A DNA stretch of 64,000 nucleotides from Streptomyces sp. NBC_01353 (GTDB lineage: Bacteria; Actinomycetota; Actinomycetes; Streptomycetales; Streptomycetaceae): positions 1,302,001 to 1,366,000 of the forward strand of contig NZ_CP108352.1 of the NCBI RefSeq assembly GCF_036237275.1, given 5' to 3'. The notes below the pieces were generated by a model. The model was not told the DNA's origin, did no database searches, and was given only the letters and a program-made list of their open reading frames with translations. The translations under genes were made by a program, and so were the position numbers. The stretch's first letter is position 1. Each line of letters opens with the position of its first letter. This document shows, piece by piece, positions 62,412-64,000 of this stretch.

Positions 62412-62612
62412 ATGACCGAGTCGACGCCCGAACCTCGTCCAGAGACCCCTGACCGGGTCCCGTCCGAACCGGATGCAGAGCCTCGCGACCCGGATCCCTT
62501 TGGCCCGGATCCTCAGGCTCCACAGGATCCAGTCGAGGAGCCTCCGGAAGGCCCACCCGACCTTCCCGGCCCGACACGACCCGACCACCCCCTTGAGGAA
62601 CCGCCTGACTGA
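62412..62612 (+). CDS. Small Pro/Asp/Glu-rich protein
   Basis: 66 residues, nearly all Pro, Asp, Glu, and a few Arg (TPEPRPETPDRVPSEPDAEP). It is unfolded and acidic. GGGAAGGAG lies before ATG 62412 and the composition is too biased to be an antisense shadow. The function is unknown. Confidence 0.55.
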   Translation: MTESTPEPRPETPDRVPSEPDAEPRDPDPFGPDPQAPQDPVEEPPEGPPDLPGPTRPDHPLEEPPD

Positions 62613-62815
62613 GTACTCAAGGACACCTGTGCCGTCCGTGAACACTGCTGACACGAAAGAGTCTGTCGGCACCGCTTGACCTGCGGCGACAACCTGGGGT
62701 CTCTGGTTGGCATCGCGGTCCGGGAATGGTCCGGTCTTGGCCGCCTGGCGACTCGTGGCCGGTTTTCCGCACCACCAGCAGACAAATAACTTGCTGTTCC
62801 CCAGAGTCGGCGGAA

Positions 62816-63000
62816 TCAGGCTTCTTTCCAGAGGCCGGCGTCAAGCATGCGTGCCGCCTTCGTGATATCTCCCGGGCATCAGATGCCGGTAGTGCGGTAC
62901 GTCTCCTCGATGGACTTGCGGCCCATCCATTCCGCCGCGGGCAACAGGTCGGCTTGGCGCCGTCGCAGTCCTTGGAGAAGGACCCGATCCCACCGGCGAG
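62816..63000 (-). pseudogene. Tyrosine-integrase C-terminal remnant (pSAM2 Int-like)
   Basis: Minus strand reads ADLLPAAEWMGRKSIEETYR, then after a 1-nt deletion YRHLMPG, and after a 1-nt insertion ITKAARMLDAGLWKEA and a stop. Restoring the frame gives the C-terminus of pSAM2-type integrases, with the catalytic tyrosine in the SIEETYRTYRHL motif. The 5' side ends by repeat copy D (from 63070), so the rest of the gene is missing. Confidence 0.6.
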
Positions 63001-63069
63001 CTGTCGAGCCACGCACGAAGCACTGCGAGCAGAGCACCGGGCGGCGCAGCAATCCCTGCCATGGATGCA

Positions 63070-63240
63070 GGCCAGCGCGCCCGGACACCCTCCGGCCTGA
63101 TGCTGACCATTTGCTGACCCGGAGGCGGCACTCAGGGCGCTGACCTGCAGGTCAAGAGCGGTTTCCCTACCCTACGACGAGTCGCATGTCCGGGCCTCAT
63201 TCCCCAGGTTTTTCAGGCCTCATGCTGACCACGTGCCGCC
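63070..63240 (+). repeat. Dispersed att-like repeat, copy D (uninterrupted core)
   Basis: GGCCAGCG (63070-63077, two mismatches to GGTCAGCA); TGCTGACC (63101-63108) and (63112-63119); perfect palindrome TGACCTGCAGGTCA (63141-63154); right pair TGCTGACC (63223-63230) and TGCCGCC. The 88-89-bp insert of copies A-C is absent, so the two core halves are joined. Distances to the left and right arms match copy A (21 bp and 68 bp). The stretch 63241-63465 to the next gene shows nothing further. Confidence 0.75.
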
Positions 63241-63465
63241 CGGCCCGGGCGGGCTTCCTCCGGCACATGCCGGAAGGTCGCCCAGTCGGCGTCGAGCTTG
63301 TGATCAAGAATCCGATGCGTGCCGCCCCCACGGCGGGACGCCAGTGGCAGGTCTGACACGCCTCCCTCGGGCGGACAGTGCCCCAAGGGGGCCATCCGTC
63401 CCTCGTCTCCCTTCGCGGAACGAGGCCAGACTGGGAGTGGACGGACACCGATGAGGAGGCCCCCG

Positions 63466-63924
63466 ATGAGCACACCCCCTAACCCACGGCTCACCGCAGC
63501 TCTCTCCGCCGACCAGCGTGACCGGCTGTTGCAGTGCGCCGGCCCGGCAGACTTTCCTGAAGGGACCCGACTGTTCGAGGAGGGCGGGTACGCCGATCGG
63601 TTCTGGATCATCCGTACCGGGACGGTCACCCTGGACGTCCGCGTGCCCGGCAAGCGGCCTGCCGTGGTCGACAGCGTCAGCGCGGGCGAACTGCTCGGAT
63701 GGTCGTGGCTGTTCGAGCCGTACCGCTGGCATTTTGGGGCCGAGGCCATGACGCGAGTACGAGCGGACGAGTTCGACGCGGCGACCGTGCGCCGGATGAT
63801 GGACGCCGATCCGAGCTTCGGCCTCGCCCTGGACCACTTCGTCGGGCAGATGCTCGCCCACCGTCTCTTCTCCGCCCGTGTGCGGCTGCTGGATCTGTAC
63901 GCCCCGCACGGGAGCGGCCTGTAG
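63466..63924 (+). CDS. Cyclic-nucleotide-binding-domain protein (Crp-like, no HTH)
   Basis: 152 residues: FPEGTRLFEEGGYADRFWII, GTVTLDVRVPGKRPAVVDSV and GELLGWSWLFEPYRWHFGAE make a cNMP-binding beta-barrel with a final helix, but no DNA-binding domain follows. GAGGAGG lies before ATG 63466. It probably senses a nucleotide and acts on a partner protein. It stands alone next to a likely CBS-type gene. Confidence 0.8.
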   Translation: MSTPPNPRLTAALSADQRDRLLQCAGPADFPEGTRLFEEGGYADRFWIIRTGTVTLDVRVPGKRPAVVDSVSAGELLGWSWLFEPYRWHFGAEAMTRVRADEFDAATVRRMMDADPSFGLALDHFVGQMLAHRLFSARVRLLDLYAPHGSGL

Positions 63925-63949
63925 ATCCTCACCCTCTGGGAGAACGTGA

Positions 63950-64000
63950 CGCCCGCCTCGCGGCTACACCGTCAGCGACGTCATGCCCCACACCGCCATC
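63950..64000 (+). CDS. Possible start of a CBS-domain gene (runs off the window)
   Basis: The last 51 bases encode RPPRGYTVSDVMPHTAI, like the N-terminus of CBS-domain proteins (TVSDVM...). No ribosome site or clear start is visible; a GTG at 63946 is in another frame. Only the fragment inside the window could be judged. Confidence 0.3.

Overview
The window is high-GC actinobacterial DNA and almost certainly comes from a Streptomyces chromosome. It has GC-rich codons, many GTG starts, long Ala/Pro-rich reading frames on the antisense strand, Streptomyces-type small proteins (DUF3040 and DUF6480 types, 'plasmid stabilisation' proteins) and abundant SpoIIE/RsbW-type regulators. It looks like an accessory or chromosome-arm region: working operons are separated by decayed genes, IS remnants and dispersed repeats. 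I recognise no rRNA, tRNA or CRISPR array.

Layout. 1-9.8 kb: end of a PucR-type regulator, a DUF3040 protein, a KtrAB-type potassium transporter, an alpha/beta hydrolase, an NfeD/flotillin pair, two small membrane proteins and a large double-RCK channel-like protein. 10-11.8 kb: remnants of a plasmid-type gene and of an IS5-like transposase. 11.9-15.5 kb: a three-gene operon (2OG-Fe(II) oxygenase, methyltransferase, choline/carnitine-type acyltransferase). 15.6-24.3 kb: a GH15 remnant, a DoxX-like protein with a divergent regulator, two divergent SpoIIE phosphatases, an orphan solute-binding lipoprotein and two more remnants. 24.4-31.4 kb: a four-gene operon joining a glycine-rich repeat protein, a zinc-ribbon/FHA/PqqD/M50-protease fusion, a Ser/Thr kinase and a pseudokinase. 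32.4-45.3 kb: a complete mce lipid-transport locus (ATPase, two YrbE permeases, MceA-F, two Mce-associated proteins) with an ECF-like sigma factor and a lytic transglycosylase upstream. 46-64 kb: mostly small stress-type genes (UdgX, HD, STAS, PoxB-like, SRPBCC, SDR, flavodoxin, CBS, PRC-barrel, CBM48, cNMP-binding) mixed with decayed genes.

The most unusual structure is a dispersed repeat found four times in the same orientation (about 10.5, 32.0, 45.8 and 63.1 kb). It has a fixed architecture: an inverted GGTCAGCA, then paired TGCTGACC sites 3 bp apart, then a TGACCTG/CAGGTCA inverted pair, then a second pair of TGCTGACC-like sites. Spacings agree to within a few bases between copies. In three copies the inverted pair is separated by 88-89 bp; in the fourth the halves meet as a perfect 14-bp palindrome, and a decayed tyrosine-integrase C-terminus lies beside that copy. 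It looks like an integrase attachment region. Copies two and three bracket the mce locus, so the window reads as modules delimited by these sites.

The second candidate for something new is the FHA-PqqD-M50/kinase/glycine-rich-protein operon. Its parts resemble a maturation and signalling system for a repetitive, probably exported protein.
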